Translations under genes and position numbers: made by a program
In this document: positions 9,109 through 18,368 of the stretch, piece by piece
Layout: the number at the start of each line of letters is the position of its first letter
Numbering within the stretch: the first letter of the stretch is position 1
Assembly: GCF_900112395.1 (NCBI RefSeq)
Contig: NZ_FOLN01000009.1
Span: forward strand, 122,582-186,581
Direction of reading: 5' to 3'
Source of the DNA: Algibacter lectus
GTDB lineage: Bacteria > Bacteroidota > Bacteroidia > Flavobacteriales > Flavobacteriaceae
DNA length: 64,000 bases
The notes under the pieces: model-generated
The model's database searches: none
Told to the model about the DNA's origin: nothing
The model's input: only the letters and a program-made list of their open reading frames with translations

Positions 9109-10599
9109 TTAAACTTTAGAAACTAACGATTTTATAAACACAAATCCGAAGCCTAAAAATAGCATCAGGTGAAAAGGGAAGAGTCCAAAATCGCCTCCTT
9201 GGTTACCAACAATAAAAGCACTGTACATACCAAAACCGAAGTAAGCCATAAGCAGACCTTCAAAAATAACGTTGATAGATACTGTTTTCTTTATGTATTG
9301 GTTTGTTTTTAAGTTGTCTTTAAACTTACTAATGTTGAATTTTGGTGTACGTACAAATTCACTTTTTTTACCAATATGACCTTCAATTACAGCAATGGTA
9401 TTGTGTAGTGAAAAACCCATAGCTATTGAGAAAAAGACAAAGAACATGGCTATATAATTTACAAAGTTCTTTACGCCGCCACCATAGATGTTTTTATACA
9501 TTACCCAATAGCAGATAAAGAATATTAGTGTGCTTATCACAAAGAAACTCATTACAATAAAATACGTTTTTAAGTGCGCGTATTCATTTTTTATGTAAAG
9601 CATTGGTATACTCAAAATAGCAACTAATAAAATATTTAAAAACATGGTGCTGTTCAGTAAATGCAACAAGCCATGTATTTTTGTTTTAGTTGAAATGTTT
9701 TTACTTTTAAGAACACGCCATTTCATTTTCTTAAAATTTTCTGCTCCACCTTTATTCCATCTAAACTGTTGCGAACGTGCGGCACTAATAACAACTGGAA
9801 GTTCTGCAGGAGTTTCTACATCTTCTAAATACTTGAATTTCCAGTTTTTAAGTTGTGCACGGTAACTTAAATCTAGATCTTCAGTCAAGGTATCACCTTC
9901 CCAGTTTCCTGCGTCGAGAATGCAAGCTTTACGCCATAAACCAGCGGTACCATTAAAATTTATAAAATGTCCTTTACTGTTTCGTCCTACTTGTTCTAGG
10001 GTAAAATGCGCATCTAGAGCAAAGGCTTGTATTTTAGTAAGTATAGAGTAATTTCTATTGATGTGTCCCCAACGGGTTTGCACAACACCAATTTCAGAAT
10101 CTTTAAAATAAGGAACCGTTTGTTTTAACCAGTCTTTTTTAGGAAGAAAATCGGAATCGAAAATGGCAATAAATTCACCTTTAGCAATCTCTAAACCTTC
10201 TTTTAAAGCACCTGCTTTAAACCCAACTCTATTTGTACGGGTAATGTGCTTAATATCCAAACCTGTTGCTTTAAGTACTTCTACTTGAGCTCTTGTAGTC
10301 TCTATGGTTTCATCTGTAGAATCGTCTAAAACCTGAATCTCTAATTTGTCATTTGGATAATCAATTTCTGCTATATTATCCAGTAACCGTTGCATAACAT
10401 ACATTTCATTGTAAACAGGAAGTTGTATGGTAACAAAAGGAATTTCATCTGGATTGGATAAATCGAATTTTACAGATTTATCGGTTTTTCTTTTCGCCGA
10501 TAAGTAATTGAAAAGTAAGTTAAGTTGTGCCAATGCATACATTAAAATAAGTAGTAATGCAATGGTGTAAATTGTAATTATTATGCTCTCTAAAATCAT
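9109..10599 (-). CDS. processive family 2 glycosyltransferase (cellulose/mannan synthase-like)
   Basis: Inner-membrane polysaccharide synthase-like enzyme, 496 aa. One N-terminal membrane segment, then a cytoplasmic GT2 domain with all signature residues: DDS (92-94), DSD (148-150), TED (239-241) and QQFRW (277-281, the QxxRW of processive enzymes), then several C-terminal membrane helices. This set indicates repeated addition of sugars from a nucleotide-sugar donor, with cellulose, glucomannan or related beta-glycans as the usual products. No PilZ domain or BcsB-like partner is present. Its start overlaps the next upstream gene by 4 bp (ATGA), so the two glycosyltransferases are translationally coupled. 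The sugar specificity cannot be read from sequence. Confidence 0.9.
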   Translation of the reverse strand: MILESIIITIYTIALLLILMYALAQLNLLFNYLSAKRKTDKSVKFDLSNPDEIPFVTIQLPVYNEMYVMQRLLDNIAEIDYPNDKLEIQVLDDSTDETIETTRAQVEVLKATGLDIKHITRTNRVGFKAGALKEGLEIAKGEFIAIFDSDFLPKKDWLKQTVPYFKDSEIGVVQTRWGHINRNYSILTKIQAFALDAHFTLEQVGRNSKGHFINFNGTAGLWRKACILDAGNWEGDTLTEDLDLSYRAQLKNWKFKYLEDVETPAELPVVISAARSQQFRWNKGGAENFKKMKWRVLKSKNISTKTKIHGLLHLLNSTMFLNILLVAILSIPMLYIKNEYAHLKTYFIVMSFFVISTLIFFICYWVMYKNIYGGGVKNFVNYIAMFFVFFSIAMGFSLHNTIAVIEGHIGKKSEFVRTPKFNISKFKDNLKTNQYIKKTVSINVIFEGLLMAYFGFGMYSAFIVGNQGGDFGLFPFHLMLFLGFGFVFIKSLVSKV

Positions 10600-11288
10600 T
10601 TCTTTATGCTGTATTTAAAAATCCATCCCAAGATTTTTGCGCCTGCAAATATAGCCCCTTTTACCGTACCAGACACTTTTGAGACGCCTATTCTGTTTCT
10701 ATAATTAACAGGGACTTCTGTGTAAGATAATTTTTGCTTTAAAGCCTTTAGTTGCATCTCTACAGTCCAACCATAAGTTTTATCCTCCATGTTAAGAGCT
10801 AGTAACTTATTGTATTTTATGGCTCTAAATGGTCCAAGATCTGTAAATTTAGCGTTAAAAAACAAGCTCATTAAGGTTGTTGCTAGCCAATTCCCAAAAA
10901 TTTGTGGCATAGTCATCGACCCAGCTTCTCTTAATTCTTTTACACGGGCTCCAATAACAAAATCTAAATTATCATTAATTATAGGTGAAACTATTTTAGT
11001 AAGCTCTTCGGGGTAATCGCTATAATCACCATCTAGAAACACAATAATATCTGGTTTTTTAGTTTGGTTAGCAATATACTCCATGCCTTTTAAACAAGCA
11101 TATCCATAACCTTTATTTGTTTCTTTTAAAACGGTAGCACCTGCATTTCTGGCATTAATTTCTGTATCGTCGGTAGAGTTGTTGCTTACCACAATAACTT
11201 CGTTAACAATGTCAGGAATGGCTTTAATAACATGTGTAATGGAATCTGCTTCGTTGTATGCAGGAATTATGACTTTTATTTGGGTCAT
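10596..11288 (-). CDS. family 2 glycosyltransferase, dolichyl-phosphate mannose synthase-like
   Basis: Soluble GT2 enzyme of the DPM1-like group, 230 aa. It has the N-terminal PAYNEADSI motif, the NNSTDDT loop (from residue 36) and the metal-binding DGD (86-88), and lacks C-terminal membrane helices. Relatives transfer a sugar from a nucleotide donor to a polyprenyl phosphate. It overlaps by 4 bp both the processive glycosyltransferase downstream and the MORN-repeat gene upstream, so it belongs to one operon. It may prepare a lipid-linked sugar for the neighbouring synthase or for protein glycosylation (inference). Confidence 0.88.
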   Translation of the reverse strand: MTQIKVIIPAYNEADSITHVIKAIPDIVNEVIVVSNNSTDDTEINARNAGATVLKETNKGYGYACLKGMEYIANQTKKPDIIVFLDGDYSDYPEELTKIVSPIINDNLDFVIGARVKELREAGSMTMPQIFGNWLATTLMSLFFNAKFTDLGPFRAIKYNKLLALNMEDKTYGWTVEMQLKALKQKLSYTEVPVNYRNRIGVSKVSGTVKGAIFAGAKILGWIFKYSIKK

Positions 11289-11761
11289 CTTAAATTAAGT
11301 AGGTTGTTTTCTTTTTTAAAATCTTTTAGGTTGTACCATTCTTTAATTTTTTTACCCGCATTGTATTTGCTAGCAGAAATAATATCGCCGTTTTTATACT
11401 TTAAACAATATCCGTTTTTCTGATTAAATTTAAGTTGACACTTGTGGCTAACCTGTCCTGAATGGTCATAAAACACCCACCAATTTGTTTTTTTTCCGTT
11501 AACAAAGTGGCCTTCGCTTTCTTTTAATCCATTTGGGGCGTAAAAATACCAATATTCTATAGGATTATTGTTTGAAAAGTGACCTTCTTTTTTAATTTGG
11601 CCATTATCGTAGTAAAATTTCCAATAATCTTCTTTTTTATCCTGCTTAATCCAGCCTTCAGATTCTAAACTTCCGTTTTCGTAAAATGTTTTTACATAAG
11701 TCTCATTGTCAAAACTATTGAAAGACATAGAAACTAAAAGCAGGTAGCAGATATATTTCAT
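11285..11761 (-). CDS. MORN-variant repeat protein (YwqK-like)
   Basis: Small protein (158 aa) with a likely N-terminal signal sequence and four or five copies of a MORN-variant repeat of about 22 residues with the pattern YxNGxxxxEGxxxxxxxxGxWxFY (for example YENGSLESEG, YDNGQIKKEG, APNGLKESEG). Such repeats are common in Bacteroidota and are often named YwqK-like antitoxins, but no toxin gene lies beside it, so that name would mislead. It sits between the polyferredoxin gene (1-nt overlap, TAATG) and the DPM-like glycosyltransferase (4-bp overlap), so its product is made with theirs. Function unknown; repeats of this kind usually mediate contact with membranes or proteins. Confidence 0.75.
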   Translation of the reverse strand: MKYICYLLLVSMSFNSFDNETYVKTFYENGSLESEGWIKQDKKEDYWKFYYDNGQIKKEGHFSNNNPIEYWYFYAPNGLKESEGHFVNGKKTNWWVFYDHSGQVSHKCQLKFNQKNGYCLKYKNGDIISASKYNAGKKIKEWYNLKDFKKENNLLNLR

Positions 11762-13383
11762 TATTTTTTATTTACTAAATCCATTAAATCAACATCGTTA
11801 CCAAGTAAAACATCTGTTGGATTTATACGGCCTTCTTCTGGTCCGTTTTCTAATTTTAAAACTCCTCTTGGGCAAACTGCAGAACAAACTCCACAACCTA
11901 CACAACTAGAGCGTACAATATTTTCTCCTTTTTGTGCATAAGCTCTAACATCAATACCTTGCTCACAGTAAGTAGAACAGTTTCCACAAGAAATACATTG
12001 CCCTCCATTTGTTGTAATTCTAAATCTAGATTTAAAACGTTGTACAAAACCTAAATATGCAGCTAAAGGGCATCCAAAACGACACCAAACACGGTTACCG
12101 AAAATAGGGTAGAAGCCCGTACCAATTACACCAGCAAAAATAGAACCGATTAAAAAGCCATATATATCTTGTATGGTTTGTGTTTTAATACCTAATACTT
12201 GGCCTTCACCAGAAAAGAAAGTGTACAGAGCAAAACCCGTCATGACTAAAACAAATATCAAAACAGAATGGATTATAATACGTTCTACTCTCCAAGATAA
12301 TAATGTTTTACTAGAAAGTTGTCTGTATGGATCTCCTAATGTTTCGGCTAAACCTCCACAGCCGCAAACCCAAGAACAATACCATCTTTTTCCGAAGAAG
12401 TAAACCATTACCGGTACTACTATAATAGTTAAAACAACTCCCCAAACTAATATGAATAAGCCAAAAGCACCACTAGCAAGAAGTTCTTCTAAATTCCATT
12501 TAAAGAAAAAATCGTAATCTAAAGGGAACGCATTTTTAAAATCGTACCAAGGTTTCTCAAAACGCACTAGAATTTCTGGAATTAAGAAAGCAAATACAAT
12601 TTGAAAAAATAAAACAGATGTCGTTCTTAATATTTGATATTTGTTATGGCGGTATTTAATATACATTCTAACAGCCATTACCGACATTACTGTACAGTAT
12701 AGAAAGCCATATAAAAACCATTGACTTGCAGGATTTCCGCTTATAGATTTGCTAATAGGGTCTACTAAATATACCCAGTTTACAATATAATCAGGAAAGA
12801 AATAAAGTAGAATGTAGAATGTAACTAAAAAGATAAATGCAAACCAACCAATCCAACCGCGGTTTGTGGCAGCATTCAGAAAAACACCATTGTTTTTAAT
12901 ACCAGGTTTTCCTAGTAAAATAACATCCGGAACTATATACATAAGTGCTCCAATAATAGCTAAGCCAAACGTTAGAAACCACATAAGGCCAGTACTATCT
13001 GGAGCAGGACCTTTTCCTGCTGATTTAGCTAGTGAAAAACTTAAACTATGCGGTTTTCCTGAGATTTTATATTGAAATTGTTTTCCTTTTTCGTCCCAAT
13101 TTTTTTCAGCATCATACTTCTTAATAAGATTGTCATAATGATTGTTAGATGCAGCATATGCATTTCTAACCGCATTAGAAAACTGAAAAATGTTTAAATC
13201 GTTAGTGGTAACAACAGCTTTTTGTAGAGCTTCACCTATAACTTCGCTTTTATAATTTTGCTCTTTTAAAAACGTATCTAACTCAGCTTGTTTTAAACTG
13301 AAAGAACCTGTGAAAATGGTTCCTATGAAAATGGCAAGTCCTAATAGAAAAAGGACTAAACCGGTTTGTTTTATTGCTTTCAT
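11761..13383 (-). CDS. membrane 4Fe-4S polyferredoxin (NapH/NosR-like)
   Basis: Multi-pass inner-membrane electron-transfer protein, 540 aa. It has an N-terminal membrane anchor, a soluble stretch of about 100 residues, then some seven further membrane helices. The membrane-edge cysteine motifs CSWVCGC (Cys336, 340, 342) and CRFGC (Cys434, 438) are as in NapH/NosR/CcoG proteins. A C-terminal pair of ferredoxin motifs follows: Cys463, 466, 469, 473 and Cys494, 497, 500, 504, the latter CVGCGVCSAVCP. It starts 3 bp after the FAD oxidoreductase stop. Together they look like a route for electrons from NAD(P)H through flavin into the membrane; the acceptor is unknown. Confidence 0.85.
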   Translation of the reverse strand: MKAIKQTGLVLFLLGLAIFIGTIFTGSFSLKQAELDTFLKEQNYKSEVIGEALQKAVVTTNDLNIFQFSNAVRNAYAASNNHYDNLIKKYDAEKNWDEKGKQFQYKISGKPHSLSFSLAKSAGKGPAPDSTGLMWFLTFGLAIIGALMYIVPDVILLGKPGIKNNGVFLNAATNRGWIGWFAFIFLVTFYILLYFFPDYIVNWVYLVDPISKSISGNPASQWFLYGFLYCTVMSVMAVRMYIKYRHNKYQILRTTSVLFFQIVFAFLIPEILVRFEKPWYDFKNAFPLDYDFFFKWNLEELLASGAFGLFILVWGVVLTIIVVPVMVYFFGKRWYCSWVCGCGGLAETLGDPYRQLSSKTLLSWRVERIIIHSVLIFVLVMTGFALYTFFSGEGQVLGIKTQTIQDIYGFLIGSIFAGVIGTGFYPIFGNRVWCRFGCPLAAYLGFVQRFKSRFRITTNGGQCISCGNCSTYCEQGIDVRAYAQKGENIVRSSCVGCGVCSAVCPRGVLKLENGPEEGRINPTDVLLGNDVDLMDLVNKK

Positions 13384-13386
13384 ATC

Positions 13387-14730
13387 TTATGCTTTGCTAA
13401 AAATACGTTTCCAGCTTTTCTTTTTTAATTGAATGTTAGTGTTGTTCTCTTGGTTGAATTTTGCAACGATTTCCTTTTCGTGAAGTTTGTAAAATTCAGG
13501 ATCGAAATTAGCATCGGCTAAGTGTTCTAAAACATAATCTACCGTGCGCTTTTCATTTAAAACCTTGTCGAAAAATTCGTGACGCATTCGTATTCCGAAG
13601 TTGTTAATACCAATAAATTCTCGAGTGGTTTTATCGTAATTAATATGAATACATTTTTTACCATCTTCATGTTCCCAATAAAAACGTGATTCATGGTCTT
13701 TAGCTTGTGCCCAAACCCAACCATAAGTTTGGTATTCTATATCGATAAATTTGGCAGAATTAAACCAATGCCCAGGTTTGTATTGTGTTTTATTATCGCA
13801 AATAGTTTGTGCTAAAGTTTCTCCCATCATACGGCCCGTATACCAAACGGCTTCAATAGGGCGACGTTGGTCAATACCTTCATGTTGCTCGGCACAATCA
13901 CCAATAGCATAAACATCTTCTACATTAGTTTCTAGGTAACGATTCACTTTTACGCCTCGACCTATTTCAATACCAGAATCTCTTAAAAAATCTATATTTG
14001 GAGCAACTCCTGCGGTTAATCCAACCACATTACAAGGAAGTTCTTCTCCTGTTTCATCAATAATAACCGATTTAACATTGCCGTTTTCATCAGCAACTAT
14101 CTCTTTTAAGTTGGTAGAAAGGCGTAAATCTATACCGCTACTTAAAATTTCACGGTTTATCATGTTGCTTTCACCTTCTGGTAATACACCATTCCAAAAA
14201 CTATTTTCTCTTACTAAAAATGTTACCGGAATATGGCGAGAGTGTAGCATTTCGGCCATTTCAATACCAATTAATCCGCCTCCCACAATTACGGCACGTT
14301 TACACACTTTGTTATTTGGAGCATATTTTTCTAGATTTTCTAAATCTTGTTTATGGTACATGCCCATAACGCCATCTAGATCTTGACCAGGCCAACCAAA
14401 TTTGTTTGGTTTACTTCCGGTAGCTATAATAAGCTTGTCGTAGGTTAAAGAATCTCCATCTGCAAAGTGAAGCGTTTTATTTTCAGTCTCAACTGTTTTA
14501 ACAAAAGCCTTTTTTAATTCTATTCTATTCTTTTTCCAAAACCAATTTTCATAGGGTTGAGTATGTTCAAACGTCATGTGCCCCATGTATACATACATAA
14601 GTGCTGTTCGAGAGAAAAAATATTCGGTTTCAGACGATATAATAGTAATTTTTTTATCAGAAAGTTTTCTAATGTGTCGCGCTGCGGTAACACCCGAAAT
14701 TCCATTCCCGATTATAACAATATGTTCCAT
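13387..14730 (-). CDS. NAD(P)/FAD-dependent oxidoreductase
   Basis: Two-dinucleotide-binding flavoprotein, 447 aa. The N-terminal FAD Rossmann motif GNGISG (8-13), a second nucleotide motif VGGGLIGIEMAE for NAD(P)H near residue 150, the ATG loop (IIATGSKP) and the C-terminal FAD motif VYAIGDCAE define the pyridine nucleotide-disulfide oxidoreductase fold. No redox-active CxxxxC pair is visible, which points to a ferredoxin-reductase or NADH-oxidase type enzyme and not a disulfide reductase. It is first in the minus-strand operon and faces the DUF547 gene across 204 bp. It probably feeds the adjacent polyferredoxin (inference from adjacency). Confidence 0.88.
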   Translation of the reverse strand: MEHIVIIGNGISGVTAARHIRKLSDKKITIISSETEYFFSRTALMYVYMGHMTFEHTQPYENWFWKKNRIELKKAFVKTVETENKTLHFADGDSLTYDKLIIATGSKPNKFGWPGQDLDGVMGMYHKQDLENLEKYAPNNKVCKRAVIVGGGLIGIEMAEMLHSRHIPVTFLVRENSFWNGVLPEGESNMINREILSSGIDLRLSTNLKEIVADENGNVKSVIIDETGEELPCNVVGLTAGVAPNIDFLRDSGIEIGRGVKVNRYLETNVEDVYAIGDCAEQHEGIDQRRPIEAVWYTGRMMGETLAQTICDNKTQYKPGHWFNSAKFIDIEYQTYGWVWAQAKDHESRFYWEHEDGKKCIHINYDKTTREFIGINNFGIRMRHEFFDKVLNEKRTVDYVLEHLADANFDPEFYKLHEKEIVAKFNQENNTNIQLKKKSWKRIFSKA

Positions 14731-14934
14731 AATTTTTAGAATTGTGATTCTTTAGGTCGTTTTAAAGATAAGAACTTAACTTGGTGTATTAATTTAGAAT
14801 AGATTTAAATAAAGAGGGGCTCTGTAAGGCAAAGCTTAATTATCAGACTTTTCAAAAAACTTTTTTAAAGTGTAAGTTGGCTAACAAATAAAAAGCAAGA
14901 GGAAGTTTTACTTTGTATCATTAAAATTTATAAA

Positions 14935-15651
14935 ATGAAAAAACATATTATCATAGTATTTACCATGAGCTTATTATCGGTTACGAGTTTTGCTCAAAAC
15001 ACAAACGAATTCTTTTCTAAAGCCGATGCTTTTTTTAAAACCTATGTAGTTAATGGTAAAGTAGATTATTCTAAAATACACAACGAACCTAAAACTTTAG
15101 ATGAGGTTTTAAAATTAGCCGAAGGTATTTCGGTATCAAAAACAGATGCTAGTGTTTACCAAGCATTTTGGATAAACGCTTATAACTTATCAGTAATAAA
15201 AGGGATTGTAGATAACTATCCGCTAAACTCTCCTCTAGATAAAAAAGGCTTTTTTGATAAAACAACATATGCTTTAGGTGGTAAAAACACAACGTTAAAT
15301 AATATAGAACATAAACTTTTACGAGAGGTTTTCAATGATGCTAGATTTCACTTTGTACTTGTTTGTGGCGCTGTAGGTTGCCCTCCATTAATAAGTAAAG
15401 CATATTTGCCTAAAACAGTAGATAGCCAAATGACGAAGCAAACTAAAATTGCCCTTAATGGAAGATTTTTAAAGGTGAATGCTAAAAAGAAACGTGTTGA
15501 GGCTTCTCAAATTATGGAATGGTATAAAGGTGATTTTACAATGAATGGGACTACTGAAATTGATTTCATTAATACTTACAGAACAGAAAAAATCCCAACC
15601 AATTTTAAACTAAGCTACTTTCCATACAACTGGAAAACTAACACACTATAA
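14935..15651 (+). CDS. DUF547 domain secreted protein
   Basis: Exported protein of 238 aa with a clear signal peptide (cleavage near SFAQN). The DUF547 core is seen as FWINAYNLSVIKGI, NYPLNSP, LNNIEHKLLRE and FVLVCGAVGCPPL. Biochemical function is unknown for the family; conserved Cys, His and Asn residues suggest a papain-like fold in some predictions (known only as prediction). It is first in a plus-strand set with the outer-membrane protein (24-bp gap) and the GH113 gene. A paralogue is encoded at 29320-30216 in the arsenosugar cluster, with the same FWINAYN and IEHxxLR blocks. Confidence 0.88.
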   Translation: MKKHIIIVFTMSLLSVTSFAQNTNEFFSKADAFFKTYVVNGKVDYSKIHNEPKTLDEVLKLAEGISVSKTDASVYQAFWINAYNLSVIKGIVDNYPLNSPLDKKGFFDKTTYALGGKNTTLNNIEHKLLREVFNDARFHFVLVCGAVGCPPLISKAYLPKTVDSQMTKQTKIALNGRFLKVNAKKKRVEASQIMEWYKGDFTMNGTTEIDFINTYRTEKIPTNFKLSYFPYNWKTNTL

Positions 15652-15675
15652 AACGTACAATAAAACAATTTAAAG

Positions 15676-16590
15676 ATGAAAAAAATACTAACGGCATTCT
15701 TGCTAACACTTTCTTTTACAGGCTTTGCTCAGCAAGACGATTCAATAGAAAACAAAAAAAGTAATATCCAAACTTACACACCTTCCAAGTTACTAAGTAG
15801 CGGGCAATGGGATATAAAATGGTTTAATAATTTATATACGGAAACCAAAGATTTATTTGGAGAAAATGGGGCAAAACAAGATAAGGATAGAGAAACCTTT
15901 TTCACGTCTACATTGGATGTTTTTACAGGGGTTTCCGCAAATAGTAAATTTAATGTTGGTTTGTTATTGGAGTTTCGTTCCAATGTTATTGGAGGACGCG
16001 ATGCTCTAGATGTTTTTAAGTTTGATGGAGAAACAAATACGGCACGTTCTGGTTTAACATCTTTTGCTCCGGCCATAAAATTTAACCCTATTAAAGGTGT
16101 GGGTAACTTTACCATTCAAACCGCTTTTCATATTCCGTTAATAGATAATGAAAAGGAAAATGGCGTGTTTTTAGATCAAAAAGGATTTATATTTCAAAAC
16201 CGTTTTTTCTATGATTACAGTTTTTCTGGCGGAAAATGGCAATTGTTTTCAGAGCTTAATTCAGAATTCAACTTTGGTAAAAAATTAGAAAGAGATAGCT
16301 CTGGAACTCAAATAGGAGGGAGTTTTGCAAACAATAGTTTGCGCTTAACGCCAGGAGTGTTTTTAAGTTATTTCCCAAGTTCTAAATTTACTGTATTAGG
16401 GTTGATACAACACTCACAATTAATTGATGCTGGAAATGATTTCTCTCAAGATTTTACAGCACTTGGTGGTGGTTTAAAATATCAATTAACAGATGTTCTC
16501 AATGTAGAAACCCTTTATACAGGCTTTGTGAGAGGTAATGATACAGGGCTAGGGCAATCTTTTAACATAGGTTTAAGAGCTTTGTTTTAA
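15676..16590 (+). CDS. outer-membrane beta-barrel protein of unknown function
   Basis: Protein of 304 aa with a signal peptide (cleavage after GFAQ). The rest is a run of amphipathic beta-strands with the final strand ending in Phe (NIGLRALF), as expected for an outer-membrane barrel of about 12 strands. I recognise no named family. It follows DUF547 by 24 bp and precedes the GH113-type lipoprotein by 37 bp, so it is probably in the same transcription unit. It may be a pore or anchor for whatever the neighbouring enzymes handle (inference). Confidence 0.7.
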   Translation: MKKILTAFLLTLSFTGFAQQDDSIENKKSNIQTYTPSKLLSSGQWDIKWFNNLYTETKDLFGENGAKQDKDRETFFTSTLDVFTGVSANSKFNVGLLLEFRSNVIGGRDALDVFKFDGETNTARSGLTSFAPAIKFNPIKGVGNFTIQTAFHIPLIDNEKENGVFLDQKGFIFQNRFFYDYSFSGGKWQLFSELNSEFNFGKKLERDSSGTQIGGSFANNSLRLTPGVFLSYFPSSKFTVLGLIQHSQLIDAGNDFSQDFTALGGGLKYQLTDVLNVETLYTGFVRGNDTGLGQSFNIGLRALF

Positions 16591-16627
16591 TGTTTAGTAG
16601 TAAATTAGGAGCAAAAAAACTTTTTTA

Positions 16628-17635
16628 ATGAGAAGAAATATATTCCTAGTTTTACTTACCCTGTTTATTTTACAGAGTTGTAATGCCCAACCAAAAAAAA
16701 TAAATGGTGTTAGTTTTGTAGCCTCTCGAGAAGCTATTTCTCAAAAAAATGTAATGCCAGTAATTAATATAAATGCCAATTTTGCGGCAGTTATGCCTTT
16801 TGGTTTTATTAGAGATATTACGCATCCCGAAATTGCTTTTAATACACAAAGGCAGTGGTTAGGCGAAACTAAAAATGGTGCACAGCAATATGCCGTAGAA
16901 CTTCAAAAGCACGGTATAAAAATAATGATAAAACCTCAAATTTGGGTGAGTCATGGCGTGTATACTGGGCATATAGAAATGGCTACGGAAGCAAACTGGA
17001 AAGTTTTCGAACAATCGTACTCTAAATTTATTTTAGAATATGCCAAGTTAGCCGAAGAGGTGAATGCCGATATATTTTGTATTGGTACAGAACTAGAAAA
17101 GTTTGTTGCAAACAGACCAGAATACTGGAACAATTTAATTGTAGAAATTAAAAAGATTTATAACGGTAAATTCACTTACGCTGCCAATTGGGATGAGTTT
17201 AAACGTACTCCCTTTTGGGCGCAAATGGATTATATAGGTATAGATGCTTATTTTCCGGTTAGCGAAACCAAAACACCAACAGTTGCGGAGTGTATGGCTA
17301 ATTGGGGCACGCATAAAGCGGTTATTAAAAGTACATCGGAAACTTATAAAAAGCCGATACTATTTACAGAATTTGGTTACCGAAGTGTCGATTTTACGGG
17401 TAAAGAACCTTGGCGAAGCGATAGAGCTATGGATTCCGTAAACCTAGAAGCACAGACTAATACGTCTGAAGCTTTGTTTAAAACCTTTTGGAAGGAAGAT
17501 TGGTTTGCTGGAGGGTTTATTTGGAAATGGTTTCATAACCATGAAAAATCAGGTGGAGAAAATAACTCGAGGTTTACGCCACAAAATAAACCTGTAGAAC
17601 AGTTAATAAAATCTCATTATGAGGCTTATAAGTAA
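16628..17635 (+). CDS. GH113-type glycoside hydrolase lipoprotein (beta-mannanase-like)
   Basis: Lipoprotein enzyme of 335 aa (lipobox LQSC, Cys18) with a TIM-barrel of the GH113 type. The stretch HGIKIMIKPQIWV, the acid/base candidate Glu155 in CIGTELE and the nucleophile candidate Glu248 in ILFTEFG fit clan GH-A geometry, and FIWKWF comes near the end. Known members of GH113 cleave beta-1,4-mannan. It overlaps the next lipoprotein gene by 17 bp. Opposite, in a divergent operon, lies a processive glycosyltransferase, so the enzyme may trim or edit an exported beta-glycan, as glycanases do in cellulose and alginate systems; uptake of dietary mannan is the alternative. Confidence 0.8.
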   Translation: MRRNIFLVLLTLFILQSCNAQPKKINGVSFVASREAISQKNVMPVININANFAAVMPFGFIRDITHPEIAFNTQRQWLGETKNGAQQYAVELQKHGIKIMIKPQIWVSHGVYTGHIEMATEANWKVFEQSYSKFILEYAKLAEEVNADIFCIGTELEKFVANRPEYWNNLIVEIKKIYNGKFTYAANWDEFKRTPFWAQMDYIGIDAYFPVSETKTPTVAECMANWGTHKAVIKSTSETYKKPILFTEFGYRSVDFTGKEPWRSDRAMDSVNLEAQTNTSEALFKTFWKEDWFAGGFIWKWFHNHEKSGGENNSRFTPQNKPVEQLIKSHYEAYK

Positions 17636-18368
17636 TTTAAAACTTTTAATAATATGCTTGTTTATTAGCGCTTGCGATAGCGATGATGGTGCTGAGTTGC
17701 TTTTAAATAATAATACCATTTTATCTGAAGTTTTAAGCGTTAATATCTACGAAGAAGATGCCGTTATAGCTTGTGCGGCTAGCACAGATTATGATGCTAA
17801 TTTGGTTAATGTTTATTTTTATCCGGAAGCAGGAGCGGAATCTTTTAAATTATATGAAACCGATGTCTTTACAGTAAATGGTGAAGATTTTTCAGAATAC
17901 AATTTTATTGATTTAGAAACCAAACCACTTTTTAATGGCGCTTTGCGCTTTTTCGAAACTACATCTAATGCGGCTTGGTTTACGGTGGTTTATCAGGTGG
18001 GTGATGTTATAAAAGTTGCAACACCTGTTCGGAATAAAAAAAGCAGTCAACCATCGCAGTGGACCGATGAGGTGCTTATTAATCAACAGCAATCAGGAAT
18101 GCCAATTTTTTCATGGGATGTGCTTTCCGAAGAAAACAATGCTATTTTCTTTGAAGTTTTAACTACAGAGAGTTCCGATTTAATCTCAGGAACCTATACC
18201 TATAACAATCAATTTCAATATTATAAACTCGATAATGTGGTGCTAAATATTACTCCAGATACACCGCCAAATTTAATATCGGGAAATAATTATATATTTA
18301 CAGTAATGGACGTGAGCTTGGATAATTGGGTAAACCAAGTGATTATGACGCCATTTACTGTAGAATAA
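17619..18368 (+). CDS. hypothetical lipoprotein
   Basis: Protein of 249 aa with signal peptide and lipobox (FISAC, about Cys19), followed by an acidic linker (DSDDG). The rest is predicted beta-sheet with no family I can name. It overlaps the GH113 gene by 17 bp and shares one nucleotide with the Omp85-like gene (TAATG at 18366-18370), so its product is made in a fixed ratio with both. Likely a periplasmic or surface partner of these two proteins. Confidence 0.7.
   Translation: MRLISNLKLLIICLFISACDSDDGAELLLNNNTILSEVLSVNIYEEDAVIACAASTDYDANLVNVYFYPEAGAESFKLYETDVFTVNGEDFSEYNFIDLETKPLFNGALRFFETTSNAAWFTVVYQVGDVIKVATPVRNKKSSQPSQWTDEVLINQQQSGMPIFSWDVLSEENNAIFFEVLTTESSDLISGTYTYNNQFQYYKLDNVVLNITPDTPPNLISGNNYIFTVMDVSLDNWVNQVIMTPFTVE

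Noticed and set aside
11285..11761. YwqK-type antitoxin of a toxin-antitoxin pair
   Set aside because: The MORN-variant repeats fit the name but neighbours are glycosyltransferase and polyferredoxin genes, with no toxin-like gene.
15774..16115. 113-codon minus-strand frame inside the outer-membrane protein gene
   Set aside because: No start context or family; the plus-strand gene has a signal peptide, barrel pattern and operon fit.
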